A stretch of 13,074 nucleotides of DNA from an uncultured Clostridium sp. (GCA_945788325.1 CALZLL010000021.1:1-13074), one strand, 5' to 3'. Counted from the stretch's first letter, positions 1-6,584 are shown. A program made the numbers and translations. Notes: generated by a model not told the origin, from the letters alone.

Positions 1-2189
1 GTTGAAGGACCATCAGCAATTATTTGACCACGTTTTACTTTATCCCCAATTTTAACAATTGGTTTTTGATGATAACAAGTACCAGCGTTTGATTCTTCAA
101 AATTCTTTAATAAGTAAATATCTTTAGCTTTAGTTGTTTTAACTACAATTTTCTTTCCATCAACATATTCAACAACACCATCTGCTTTTGCTATAACACA
201 AACACCTGAATCTTTAGCAGCTTGTGCTTCAGCACCTGTTGCAACAAGTGGAGCTTCAGACTTTAATAATGGTAATGCTTGACGTTGCATGTTAGAACCC
301 ATTAACGCACGGTGAGCATCATCGTGTTCTAGGAAAGGAACACAGCTAGTTGTTACAGATACTATTTGTTGTGGAGCTACGTCAATATAATCTATTTCAC
401 TTGGTTTAGCAAGAATGTTTTCTCCATTAGAACGCGCTGGAACATGTTCTTGAATAATTGTATCTTTATCCATATCTACTTTAGCTTGTGCTATAATATG
501 GCCATTTTCTTCATCGGCTGTTAAATAATCTATTTGATCTTGTAATTTACCATCTTTTACTCTTCTATATGGAGTCATAATAAATCCATAATCGTTTATC
601 TTAGCATAATTTGCAAGAGATGTAATAAGTCCAATGTTGGCACCTTCTGGCGATTCAATAGGGCAAATTCTACCATAGTGTGATACGTTAACGTCACGTA
701 CTTCCATAGCAGCTCTATCACGGGATAATCCGCCAGGTCCTAAAGCAGACAAACGACGTTTGTTATTTAATTCTGATAATGGATTAATTTGATCCATGAA
801 TTGTGATAATGGACTTGATCCAAAGAATTCTTTAATAACAGCAGTTATTGGTCTTATATTAATCAAAGTTTTAGGAGTTGCAGTTTCAACATCCAACGTA
901 GTCATTCTTTCACGAATAACTCTTTCCATACGTGCAACACCAATTCTAAATTGGTTTTGTAGCAATTCCCCTACTTGTCTTAAACGACGGTTAGACAAGT
1001 GATCTATTTCATCTATTGAACCAACGTTTTGTAAAAGATTCAAATAATATGATACAGATGCATATATATCTGATATAGTAAGTGTTTTTACATCGATAGA
1101 TTGATCATTACCAATTACCTTAATAATTTTATCTGGTTCAATTGGAGAATAAATACTAATTGCTTGAACCATGGTATGATCGTCTAATTCTTTATCCATG
1201 GTAGCATCCATCATTCCATAACCATTTTCTAAAATTGGTTTTAATGTTTCCAAAACCTCATGAGTTAATTTAGTATCCTTTTTAATTACAACCTTACCAT
1301 CTACTTTTATATCTTCAGCTAATTTTTGATTTAACAAACGATCAACAACGTTAAGTTTCTTGTTAAATTTATAACGTCCTACCTTAGCCAAATCATATCT
1401 AAAGTTATCAAAGAATCTAGTAATCAATTGGTTTTTAGCACTATCAAGTGTAGCTGGTTCACCAGGTTTTAACTTTTCATATATTTCAAGTAAAGCTTCA
1501 TCAGTATTTTTAGTAGAATCCTTATCTAAAGTATTTTTTAAATATTCATCATCTCCAAATACTCTTAAAATATCTTCATCACTAGATAGACCAAAAGCTC
1601 TTAAGAAAGCTGTAACAACAACTTTTCTATTACGATCAATTCTTACGTCTACAACGTCTTTACTATTAAGTTTATATTCTAACCAAGTACCTCTAGTAGG
1701 TATGATTTGAGAAGAAATAATAGAACGACCATTCTTATCTATTTCTTTTCCATAATATACACTTGGAGAACGTACTAATTGTGATACTATAACACGTTCA
1801 GAACCATTAAATATAAATGATCCAGAATCCGTCATAAGTGGCATATCACCTAAGAATATTTCTTGTTCTTTGACTTCACCAGTTTCATTATTAAACAAGC
1901 GAGTTTGAACCTTTAAAGGAGCTGCATAGGTAGTTTTTTTCTCCTTGCATTCTTTAATAGTATGTCTTGGTTCATCAAATGAATATTCACCAAATTCTAA
2001 AGATAATGTTCCAGAGAAATTTTCTACTGGGCTTATTTCTTCCAAAACTTCCTTAATTCCATCTTGAATAAACCAATTGTAAGACTTCGTCTGTATCTCA
2101 AGTAAGTCTGCTAATTCTAATGAATTATTTACTCTTGAGAAGTCTCTTCTTTCACGGTATTCGTTTACTTTTCTTATCTTATAAGCCAC
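1..2189 (-). CDS. rpoB: RNA polymerase beta subunit (N-terminal 729 codons, runs off the left edge)
   Basis: Catalytic beta subunit of RNA polymerase. The reverse strand reads MAYKIRKVNEYRERRDFSRV at the start, and the frame stays open to base 1, ending in a VKIGDKVKRGQIIADGPS segment as in other beta subunits at about residue 740, so roughly the last 450 residues lie outside. The start is GTG at 2189, behind a GGGGTGG ribosome binding site; the nearby ATG in another frame stops after four codons. Recognisable blocks are MTDSGSFIFNGSERVIVSQL (beta lobe entrance), LLNQ, the rifampicin region with FFGSS-LSQFMDQ at about residues 456-468, and SALGPGGLSRDRA. Residue 476 (E. coli 526) is Asn rather than His, and residue 460 (E. 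coli 510) is Pro rather than Gln. The gene has its own strong promoter and follows a terminator. rpoC presumably lies beyond the left edge. Confidence 0.98.
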   Translation of the reverse strand, partial: MAYKIRKVNEYRERRDFSRVNNSLELADLLEIQTKSYNWFIQDGIKEVLEEISPVENFSGTLSLEFGEYSFDEPRHTIKECKEKKTTYAAPLKVQTRLFNNETGEVKEQEIFLGDMPLMTDSGSFIFNGSERVIVSQLVRSPSVYYGKEIDKNGRSIISSQIIPTRGTWLEYKLNSKDVVDVRIDRNRKVVVTAFLRAFGLSSDEDILRVFGDDEYLKNTLDKDSTKNTDEALLEIYEKLKPGEPATLDSAKNQLITRFFDNFRYDLAKVGRYKFNKKLNVVDRLLNQKLAEDIKVDGKVVIKKDTKLTHEVLETLKPILENGYGMMDATMDKELDDHTMVQAISIYSPIEPDKIIKVIGNDQSIDVKTLTISDIYASVSYYLNLLQNVGSIDEIDHLSNRRLRQVGELLQNQFRIGVARMERVIRERMTTLDVETATPKTLINIRPITAVIKEFFGSSPLSQFMDQINPLSELNNKRRLSALGPGGLSRDRAAMEVRDVNVSHYGRICPIESPEGANIGLITSLANYAKINDYGFIMTPYRRVKDGKLQDQIDYLTADEENGHIIAQAKVDMDKDTIIQEHVPARSNGENILAKPSEIDYIDVAPQQIVSVTTSCVPFLEHDDAHRALMGSNMQRQALPLLKSEAPLVATGAEAQAAKDSGVCVIAKADGVVEYVDGKKIVVKTTKAKDIYLLKNFEESNAGTCYHQKPIVKIGDKVKRGQIIADGPS

Positions 2190-2260
2190 GCATTTCCACC
2201 CCTAAACTATAAAATTTTTAAAGAACATGTCTAAAATTAAAGACATAGTACCAATTTAAA

Positions 2261-2289
2261 ATATTACATTAAAAATCTAGTATTGTCAA
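2261..2289 (-). promoter_or_regulatory. sigma-A promoter of rpoB
   Basis: TTGACA (2284-2289), 17-bp spacer, TAATAT (2261-2266), read on the minus strand. It sits just after the terminator of the preceding gene and about 70 bp before the rpoB GTG, so rpoB can be transcribed independently of the L10/L12 operon. The predicted leader of about 65 nt holds a short hairpin, ATGTCT/AGACAT (2227-2246), without a U-tract. Confidence 0.85.
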
Positions 2290-2310
2290 TGATATTTTTA
2301 AATTTTATAG

Positions 2311-2343
2311 AAAAAAACTATAATTCGTCAAAATTATAGTTTT
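2311..2343 (-). terminator. Rho-independent terminator after the 95-aa gene
   Basis: On the minus strand, a 12-bp perfect stem AAAACTATAATT / AATTATAGTTTT (2332-2343 with 2314-2325), a 6-nt loop, and a T-run to 2311. It starts about 10 bp after the stop of the upstream small gene and separates it from the rpoB promoter. Confidence 0.85.
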
Positions 2344-2353
2344 ATAATTAACT

Positions 2354-2641
2354 TTATTTTGAATTAATTGTTTTAATTAATTTTGCATCTACTGTTTCTT
2401 CTGATGCATCATAAATATTATTATCTAAATCCGCATATTCAAAAGAAGCATCAACTAACATCATGATATCGATTTTTTCCAAACCTGAATCTCCATCAAT
2501 ATAAAGTGGTAATTTCTTTGCATGCTTACTAACTAATAGGCAATCATTAGCTAATTCCTTTTTCCAATTTGGCCACCTATTAGCTAAATCTTTAACTATA
2601 TAATAATCATTAGAATATAATTTTGTGTTTACTTGTTCCAT
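2354..2641 (-). CDS. unrecognised 95-aa protein between ybxB and rpoB
   Basis: I do not recognise this protein. It has an AGGAGAAAG ribosome binding site 5 nt before its ATG, a clean stop and a terminator right behind it, so it looks like a real gene. No signal peptide or membrane segment is visible. The N-terminal half is basic and aromatic (NRWPNWKKE near residues 21-29, then KHAKKLP), while the C-terminal half is acidic (residues 49-85 hold most of the Asp/Glu). It lies 36 bp after ybxB without an obvious promoter of its own and is probably co-transcribed with it. Bacillus subtilis has no gene at this position. The location next to RNA polymerase genes hints at a housekeeping role, but that is only context. 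The sequence did not look like the RpoE delta subunit, which also occurs in Bacillota. Confidence 0.75.
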   Translation of the reverse strand: MEQVNTKLYSNDYYIVKDLANRWPNWKKELANDCLLVSKHAKKLPLYIDGDSGLEKIDIMMLVDASFEYADLDNNIYDASEETVDAKLIKTINSK

Positions 2642-2677
2642 ACTTACTTTCTCCTTTTATTTATTATTAATATAATT

Positions 2678-3268
2678 TTACGTTATTAAAGCTTTTATTA
2701 TATAAAATCCTTTTTTCTTAGTTATAACTTCAACTGACTTATAAACTTTCTTCATATCTCTTGTTAGTGATTCTGCTCCTTGCTGTTTTCTTACAACTAT
2801 CCAAAGTTCTCCATTATCAGTTAAATAATCTTTAGCCCCCATTATTATTTCATATAGTTTTTCTTTACCTACCCTTATAGGTGGATTAGATACTATGTAA
2901 TCATATTTACTATTTATATTTTGGTAAGCATCAGATTCAAATACATTTGCAATTAATCCTTGTTCTTTTAAAGACATTTTTGATAAATGAATGGCTCTTT
3001 TATTAACATCAGACATATCCACAGCAAAACCTAGCTTTGATGTATATATTCCAATTGGTCCACAGCCGCATCCAATATCAAGTAAAGTTTTTTCTTGTGG
3101 ATAATTATATTCAAAAGTTTTAAGTAATAGTTCGGTCCCAAAATCTAATTCACCTTTAGAAAAAACTCCATTATCAGTATAAAAATAGTAATTAATACCC
3201 TTAATAATTGTATCTACTTTCTTAATTTCTGATTTTAAATTATCATCGTTTGTAAAATAATGTGCCAT
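2678..3268 (-). CDS. ybxB: RsmC-like class I rRNA methyltransferase (YbxB family)
   Basis: Predicted SAM-dependent N2-guanine methyltransferase of the RsmC/YbxB family, acting on small-subunit rRNA in the cytoplasm; the exact target base is assumed from E. coli RsmC (G1207). Numbered from the ATG at 3268 (196 aa; B. subtilis YbxB is about 200), motif I is LLDIGCGCGPIG at residues 62-73 and the catalytic motif IV is NPPIR at 128-132. GVFSKGELDFG at 35-44 and KKKGFYIIKA at 184-193 are also family-typical. An in-frame GTG at 3277 was not chosen, because the AGGTGAT ribosome binding site overlaps it and is well spaced for the ATG. The gene sits between rplL and rpoB exactly as in Bacillus, behind an L12 terminator and an extended -10 promoter. 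Confidence 0.93.
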   Translation of the reverse strand: MAHYFTNDDNLKSEIKKVDTIIKGINYYFYTDNGVFSKGELDFGTELLLKTFEYNYPQEKTLLDIGCGCGPIGIYTSKLGFAVDMSDVNKRAIHLSKMSLKEQGLIANVFESDAYQNINSKYDYIVSNPPIRVGKEKLYEIIMGAKDYLTDNGELWIVVRKQQGAESLTRDMKKVYKSVEVITKKKGFYIIKALIT

Positions 3269-3285
3269 GTATATCACCTAATTTA

Positions 3286-3294
3286 ATTATAACA
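3286..3294 (-). promoter_or_regulatory. extended -10 promoter of ybxB
   Basis: TGTTATAAT on the minus strand is a full extended -10 (TGn plus a consensus TATAAT at 3286-3291). No good -35 lies 16-18 bp upstream; that stretch is the rplL terminator stem. Transcription would start near 3279, only about 11 nt before the ATG at 3268. Confidence 0.55.
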
Positions 3295-3321
3295 AAAAAG
3301 AACTACAAATTGTAGTTCTTT
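3294..3321 (-). terminator. Rho-independent terminator after rplL
   Basis: On the minus strand, AAAGAACTACAA and TTGTAGTTCTTT are perfect complements (3310-3321 with 3297-3308), followed by TTTTTTG. The hairpin folds with about 9 bp and a 5-nt loop. It ends the rplJ-rplL unit. Confidence 0.88.
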
Positions 3322-3339
3322 AAGTACTTATTTAACTAA

Positions 3340-3708
3340 TTAAGCAAGTTCAACAGTAGCGCCCGCTTCTTCTAATTTAGCCTTAATGTCGTTAGCTTCA
3401 TCCATTGGAACGTTTTCCTTAACGTTTCCACCGTTATCAGCTAATGCTTTAGCTTCCATTAATCCTAAACCAGTAATATCTCTAATTGCTTTGATTACTT
3501 GGATCTTAGCTGCTCCAGCATCTTTTAATACTACAGTAGCTTCAGTCTTTTCTTCAGCAGCAGCTCCAGCAGCTGGTGCAGCAGCAACAGCTACAGCGCT
3601 TGGATCTACTCCAAATTCCTCTTTCATTGCGTCTACTAATTCTTTTACTTCAAGAATTTTCATTTCTTTTATTGCATCAATAATTTCTTGTGTACTTAAT
3701 TTTGCCAT
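3340..3708 (-). CDS. rplL: ribosomal protein bL12 (L7/L12)
   Basis: Stalk protein of the large ribosomal subunit, present as dimers bound to L10, which recruits translation factors such as EF-Tu and EF-G. The 122 residues match the usual length. The N-terminal dimerisation domain is about residues 1-35, an Ala-rich hinge ([13 protein letters not shown]) follows at about 42-54, and the C-terminal factor-binding domain holds [20 protein letters not shown] and the closing [14 protein letters not shown]. It has a GGGAGG ribosome binding site and starts 25 bp after rplJ, so the two are co-transcribed under the L10 leader and ended by the terminator at 3294-3321. Confidence 0.98.
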   Translation of the reverse strand: MAKLSTQEIIDAIKEMKILEVKELVDAMKEEFGVDPSAVAVAAAPAAGAAAEEKTEATVVLKDAGAAKIQVIKAIRDITGLGLMEAKALADNGGNVKENVPMDEANDIKAKLEEAGATVELA

Positions 3709-3733
3709 TTTTATTTTCCTCCCTATTTTTTAA

Positions 3734-4231
3734 TTATTTTTCTTCTTCTAAGTTTTGACTATGTAAGTCAAGACAGATAGCAACGTTTTTAACATGTTCC
3801 ATTAATCCAGCAGCGAACATAGTTAGTAATCCATCTCTTGATGGAACGTTTGCTAATTCTTTTAATTCTTCTAAGCTAGTTTCTTTTCCATCTACGATAC
3901 CACCCTTTAATTCAAGTGCAGGATGAGTTTTTGCAAAGTCTGCTAAAACCTTAATAGGTGCAATAGCATCATTTGATGTAGCAATTGCAGATGGCCCTTC
4001 AAGACAATCATCTAAATTAATAGATAACTTATCAAAAGCTCTTTTTGTTAAAGTATTTTTATATACTTTATAAGAAGCTTCTTGTTCACGTAGTTTGCGA
4101 CGTAGTTCAGTTATTTCTGAATCAGTCAAACCACGATAATCAAACAAAATAGCACTTGCTGCGTTTTGAACACGATCAGCTATTTCATTTACTACTTCTT
4201 GTTTTTTAGCAATTATAGCTTGATTTGCCAT
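3734..4231 (-). CDS. rplJ: ribosomal protein uL10
   Basis: Base of the large-subunit stalk; it binds 23S rRNA through its N-terminal domain and L7/L12 dimers through its C-terminal helix. The 165-aa product has the family signatures: ILFDYRGLTDSEITELRRKLRE near residues 28-49, YKVYKNTL near 53-60, and GLMEHVKNVA toward the end. The ribosome binding site is AAGGAGGA ahead of the ATG at 4231. The gene is preceded by an L10-type structured leader with an attenuator, so its expression is very probably controlled by the L10-L12 complex, as known for this family. Confidence 0.97.
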   Translation of the reverse strand: MANQAIIAKKQEVVNEIADRVQNAASAILFDYRGLTDSEITELRRKLREQEASYKVYKNTLTKRAFDKLSINLDDCLEGPSAIATSNDAIAPIKVLADFAKTHPALELKGGIVDGKETSLEELKELANVPSRDGLLTMFAAGLMEHVKNVAICLDLHSQNLEEEK

Positions 4232-4258
4232 GTTTATTCCTCCTTTATTAGTTTTAAT

Positions 4259-4385
4259 AAGTACCTTATAAATTAAAAGGCCTCATGCAAAAGACATGAA
4301 GACCTTAAAATCCTATATTTGAATTTAGTCCTCGGTAGGAATATTAGTTATGCGAATTATTTCGCTCCTACTGTCTTTGGTACTT
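4259..4385 (-). promoter_or_regulatory. ribosomal protein L10 leader (autoregulatory RNA) upstream of rplJ
   Basis: On the minus strand the leader has the hallmark segments of the Bacillota L10 leader: CCAAAGACAGTAGGA at about 4366-4380, an apical hairpin GCGAA-ATAA-TTCGC (about 4351-4364), the purine/pyrimidine bulge ATAACTAATAT, and the returning strand TCCTACCGAGG. GTAGGA pairs with TCCTAC. A terminator hairpin follows (4271-4306). This mimics the L10-L12 site on 23S rRNA, so excess complex should favour termination; that role is known for the family. The extra 7-bp complement AAGTACC/GGTACTT at the two ends (4379-4385 with 4259-4265) is my own observation. Confidence 0.9.
4271..4306 (-). 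terminator. attenuator hairpin of the L10 leader
   Basis: On the minus strand, AAGGTCTTCATG pairs with CATGAGGCCTT with one bulged T and one G-T pair, around the loop TCTTTTG, and is followed by TTAATTT. The T-run is imperfect, as suits a conditional terminator. It lies 40 bp before the rplJ start. Confidence 0.8.
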
Positions 4386-4389
4386 TATA

Positions 4390-4417
4390 ATTATGCCACT
4401 TGAGCAATAACTAACAA
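4390..4417 (-). promoter_or_regulatory. possible second promoter of the L10 leader
   Basis: TTGTTA (4412-4417), 16-bp spacer, and an extended -10 TGGCATAAT (CATAAT at 4390-4395). It would start transcription right at the first conserved base of the L10 leader, but it is weaker than the promoter at 4419-4447 just upstream. Confidence 0.4.
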
Positions 4418-4418
4418 T

Positions 4419-4447
4419 ATATTATCACTTAACTTATTATTTGTCAA
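4419..4447 (-). promoter_or_regulatory. sigma-A promoter of rplJ-rplL
   Basis: TTGACA (4442-4447), 17-bp spacer, TAATAT (4419-4424), with an extended TGA directly before the -10. The -35 lies inside the last codons of rplA (Phe-Asp-Lys-stop), so no space is spent between the operons. The predicted start is near 4412, giving a leader of about 180 nt that contains the whole L10 element. Confidence 0.85.
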
Positions 4448-5135
4448 ATGAACTTGGGTCAACCTTAACTCCAGGCCCCATAGTTGAAGCTATAGAAATA
4501 TTTTTAATATATACTCCCTTAGCAGCTTGTGGTTTAGATTTAATGATAACATCAACAAATGCTTTAATGTTATCTACTAATTTTTCATCGTCAAATGAAA
4601 CTTTACCAACTAATGCATGTACGTTAGCATATGAATCAGTTCTGTATTCAACACGTCCTTTTTTAACGTCCTCAACAGCTTTTTTTGTATCCATAGTAAC
4701 AGTACCTGTTTTTGGGTTAGGCATTAATCCTTTTGGCCCTAAAACCTTACCTAACTTACCTAACATAGGCATCATTTCTGGAGTTGCGATAATTACGTCA
4801 AAATCAAACCAATTTTCCTTTTCGATTTTAGTAATCATATCAACGTCACCAACAAAATCAGCCCCAGCATCAAGTGCAGCTTTTGCAGCGTCACCTTTAG
4901 CTAAAACTAATACTTTCTTAGCCTTTCCAGTTCCATGAGGTAAAACGATTGCACCTCTTAATTGTTGGTCATTTTTCTTTGTATCTAAGTTTAATCTAAC
5001 AGCTATTTCAACTGTTCCATCAAACTTAGAAGTTGAAGTTTCCTTAACTAATTTTACAGCTTCTTCTAAAGGATATAATTTACCTTTTTCTACTTTACTT
5101 AAAGCTTCAGTGTACTTCTTACTTTTCTTTTTCAT
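4437..5135 (-). CDS. rplA: ribosomal protein uL1
   Basis: Large-subunit protein of the L1 stalk, which moves deacylated tRNA out of the E site; in many bacteria it also represses its own mRNA. The 232-aa product has the family length and signatures: [25 protein letters not shown] near residues 37-61, [17 protein letters not shown] in domain II, and [24 protein letters not shown] near 122-144. The ATG at 5135 follows an AGGAGGT ribosome binding site. A motif resembling the 23S rRNA site of L1 ends a few bases before that ribosome binding site, which points to translational feedback. The rplJ promoter overlaps its last codons. Confidence 0.98.
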   Translation of the reverse strand: MKKKSKKYTEALSKVEKGKLYPLEEAVKLVKETSTSKFDGTVEIAVRLNLDTKKNDQQLRGAIVLPHGTGKAKKVLVLAKGDAAKAALDAGADFVGDVDMITKIEKENWFDFDVIIATPEMMPMLGKLGKVLGPKGLMPNPKTGTVTMDTKKAVEDVKKGRVEYRTDSYANVHALVGKVSFDDEKLVDNIKAFVDVIIKSKPQAAKGVYIKNISIASTMGPGVKVDPSSFDK

Positions 5136-5149
5136 TTTCTTACCTCCTT

Positions 5150-5191
5150 GTGGTATATAGCGGATTTTCCTCCCACATAGATAAATCTATA
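5150..5191 (-). promoter_or_regulatory. L1-binding-site mimic in the rplA leader
   Basis: On the minus strand, a hairpin ATAGA-TTTA-TCTAT is followed by GTGGGAGG, a small hairpin GGA-AAA-TCC, then CTATATACCAC, which closes on GTGG (5150-5153 with 5173-5176). The strands GTGGGAGG and ATACCAC are the same, from memory, as the conserved L1-binding region of 23S rRNA (helices 76-78). The rplA ribosome binding site AAGGAGG follows at once, so L1 bound here would hide it. The function is inferred from this match and from known L1 autoregulation. Confidence 0.75.
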
Positions 5192-5212
5192 TGACTTATT
5201 TTTATTATTTAA

Positions 5213-5638
5213 TTAATCTTTAATTTCAATACCCATATTTTTAGCAGTACCAGCAACTATTTTCATAGCTTCTTCTACAGTATATGCATTTAAATCAGGT
5301 AATTTAATTTCGGCAATCTCTTTTAACTGTGCAGTTGTAAGAGTTCCAACAATTTCTGAAGATCCCTTTGTAGAACCTTTCTTAATCTTTGCAACTTTCT
5401 TAATTAAGAAAGATGTTGGTGGAGTTAAGAACCTTAACTCAAAACTTCTATCATCATAAACAGAAATTTCAACTGGAACGATATCTCCCATCTTATCTTT
5501 AGTTGCGTCATTATATTTAACACAAAATTCACCAGAGTTAACACCTAATGGTCCAAGTGCAGTACCTACTGGTGGAGCAGGTGTAGCTTTACCTGCTGGT
5601 AATTGTAATTTTAATTTTCTTACTAATTCCTTTGCCAC
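5213..5638 (-). CDS. rplK: ribosomal protein uL11
   Basis: Large-subunit protein at the base of the stalk (GTPase-associated centre), contacting 23S rRNA and translation factors; it is the target of thiopeptide antibiotics together with its rRNA. From the GTG at 5638 it has 141 residues, the usual length. A GTG at 5647 lies inside the AGGAGGTG ribosome binding site and was rejected. Signatures are [15 protein letters not shown] near residues 11-25, [13 protein letters not shown], and the closing [12 protein letters not shown]. Residue 26 is Thr where most bacteria have Pro, residue 30 is Pro instead of Gln, and residues 35-36 are Ser-Gly where Ile-Met is common. It is followed 77 bp later by rplA. 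Confidence 0.97.
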   Translation of the reverse strand: MAKELVRKLKLQLPAGKATPAPPVGTALGPLGVNSGEFCVKYNDATKDKMGDIVPVEISVYDDRSFELRFLTPPTSFLIKKVAKIKKGSTKGSSEIVGTLTTAQLKEIAEIKLPDLNAYTVEEAMKIVAGTAKNMGIEIKD

Positions 5639-5670
5639 GAAAAACACCTCCTATAAATTATTTTTTCGCG

Positions 5671-5748
5671 AGTGGTCAAATAGCTTTTGTTTTTAAATCC
5701 GCGCCTTCCACTAATTTTTCTTTCATCATCTATATAAAACATATATAG
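5671..5748 (-). promoter_or_regulatory. possible second L1-binding mimic in the rplK leader
   Basis: On the minus strand, a hairpin CTATATA-TGTTT-TATATAG (5730-5748) is followed by AGTGGAAGG, an internal segment, and GCTATTTGACCACT; AGTGG pairs with CCACT (5708-5712 with 5671-5675). The pattern GTGG-AGG ... GCTAT-ACCAC resembles the site before rplA, and the preceding AT-rich hairpin is repeated too. One base departs from the GTGGGAGG core. It lies about 32 bp before the rplK start, so it does not directly cover the ribosome binding site. Confidence 0.5.
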
Positions 5749-5759
5749 CTGCGACTAAC

Positions 5760-5789
5760 ATTTTATCACAGCACACATGATAAAAGCAA
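5760..5789 (-). promoter_or_regulatory. promoter of rplK-rplA
   Basis: Extended -10 TGATAAAAT (TAAAAT at 5760-5765) with a weak -35 TTGCTT (5784-5789) at an 18-bp spacing. It would give a leader of about 115 nt carrying the hairpin and the L1-like motif. A perfect dyad covers the spacer and the -10. Confidence 0.5.
5761..5785. repeat. perfect inverted repeat over the rplK promoter
   Basis: Arms TTTTATCA and TGATAAAA are perfect complements separated by 9 bp. The dyad covers most of the spacer and the -10 of the predicted rplK promoter. It could be an operator or an RNA hairpin; no T-run follows it. I do not recognise the regulator. Confidence 0.7.
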
Positions 5790-5802
5790 GTGCTTTTTTA
5801 TT

Positions 5803-6339
5803 TTATTCCTTTGTAAATTGGGTTAATTCTAACTCAACGTTTGTTTCTTGACCAAATAGGTCAATTGAAACAGTTGCTTTTCCTTCATCAACGTTAAGCT
5901 CAATAATTTTACCTGCAAGCATCTTAAATGGTCCATCTGTAATCTTAACGTTATCCCCCACTTCATAATTGACAACAACGTTTTCACCAGTATAACCAAT
6001 CTCTTTAAATATTCTTTCTACTTCTTCATCATATAAAGGAACTGGTTTTGCACCCTTACCAGAAGATCCTAAAAAACCTGTCACACCAGGAGTATTACGA
6101 ACAATATACCAAGATTCATCTGACATTATCATTTCAACTAATACATAACCTGGAAACAACTTCTTTATTTTTTCTTTTTTCTTTCCGTCTTTTATTTCAA
6201 CCTCTTTTCTTTCTGGAACTATTACTCTGAAAATATTTTCTTGCATTTCCATCGAATTAATTCTCATATCTAATTTTTCTTTTACCTTAGATTCATGTCC
6301 AGAATAAGTGTTTACAACATACCATTTTTTCTCTTCCAT
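5803..6339 (-). CDS. nusG: transcription termination/antitermination factor NusG
   Basis: Processivity factor that binds the RNA polymerase clamp through its NGN domain and other partners through its KOW domain. From the ATG at 6339 it has 178 residues, close to B. subtilis NusG (177). The NGN domain is about residues 1-108, with KKWYVVNTYSGHE at 4-16, LFPGYVLVEM at 61-70 and RNTPGVTGFLGS at 81-92; the KOW motif is VKITDGPFKMLAGKI at 131-145. A TTG at 6348, overlapping the secE stop, is an alternative start 4 nt after the AAAGGAG site. ATG is preferred because family alignment begins there, though its spacing to that site is long (13 nt). It is co-transcribed with secE. Confidence 0.97.
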   Translation of the reverse strand: MEEKKWYVVNTYSGHESKVKEKLDMRINSMEMQENIFRVIVPERKEVEIKDGKKKEKIKKLFPGYVLVEMIMSDESWYIVRNTPGVTGFLGSSGKGAKPVPLYDEEVERIFKEIGYTGENVVVNYEVGDNVKITDGPFKMLAGKIIELNVDEGKATVSIDLFGQETNVELELTQFTKE

Positions 6340-6340
6340 A

Positions 6341-6562
6341 CTAACCAATTAACTCCTTTACATATGTTATTAATGCAATAAGTAAATCTGTCCCAACAAA
6401 GAATAAACATATAAACAACATAAATACTAACGTTGCTATCGAATATTTAATAAGGTTTTTCTTTGAAGTCCACATAATTTTTTTTGTTTCACCCTTTACG
6501 CCATCAAAAAATTCTTTTAAAAACGTAAATAGGCCTTTTTTCTTGCCTTTTGTTTTTGCCAT
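6341..6562 (-). CDS. secE: preprotein translocase subunit SecE
   Basis: Small membrane subunit that clamps the SecY channel in the Sec translocon. The 73-aa product has the one-helix form of Gram-positive SecE: a basic N terminus (KTKGKKKG), an amphipathic segment LFTFLKEFFDGVKGETKKIMW at about 11-31 with the conserved Glu-Lys-Lys before Trp, and a single membrane helix at about 41-65. A TAGGAG ribosome binding site precedes the ATG. The stop is 1 nt before the nusG ATG. In most Bacillota rpmG (L33) sits just before secE; only 78 bp separate secE from sigH here, and no L33 frame fits. Confidence 0.95.
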   Translation of the reverse strand: MAKTKGKKKGLFTFLKEFFDGVKGETKKIMWTSKKNLIKYSIATLVFMLFICLFFVGTDLLIALITYVKELIG

Positions 6563-6584
6563 ATTTTTCTCCTATATTCCAAAA

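Noticed and set aside
2227..2246. Hairpin ATGTCT/AGACAT in the rpoB leader as an attenuator
   Set aside because: It has only a 6-bp AT-rich stem with an 8-nt loop and no T-run; chance is likely at this base composition.
4441..4938. Long open frame on the plus strand opposite rplA (and a similar one opposite rplL at 3386-3733)
   Set aside because: They are mirror frames of highly conserved ribosomal genes, with no ribosome binding site or promoter and no protein-like composition.
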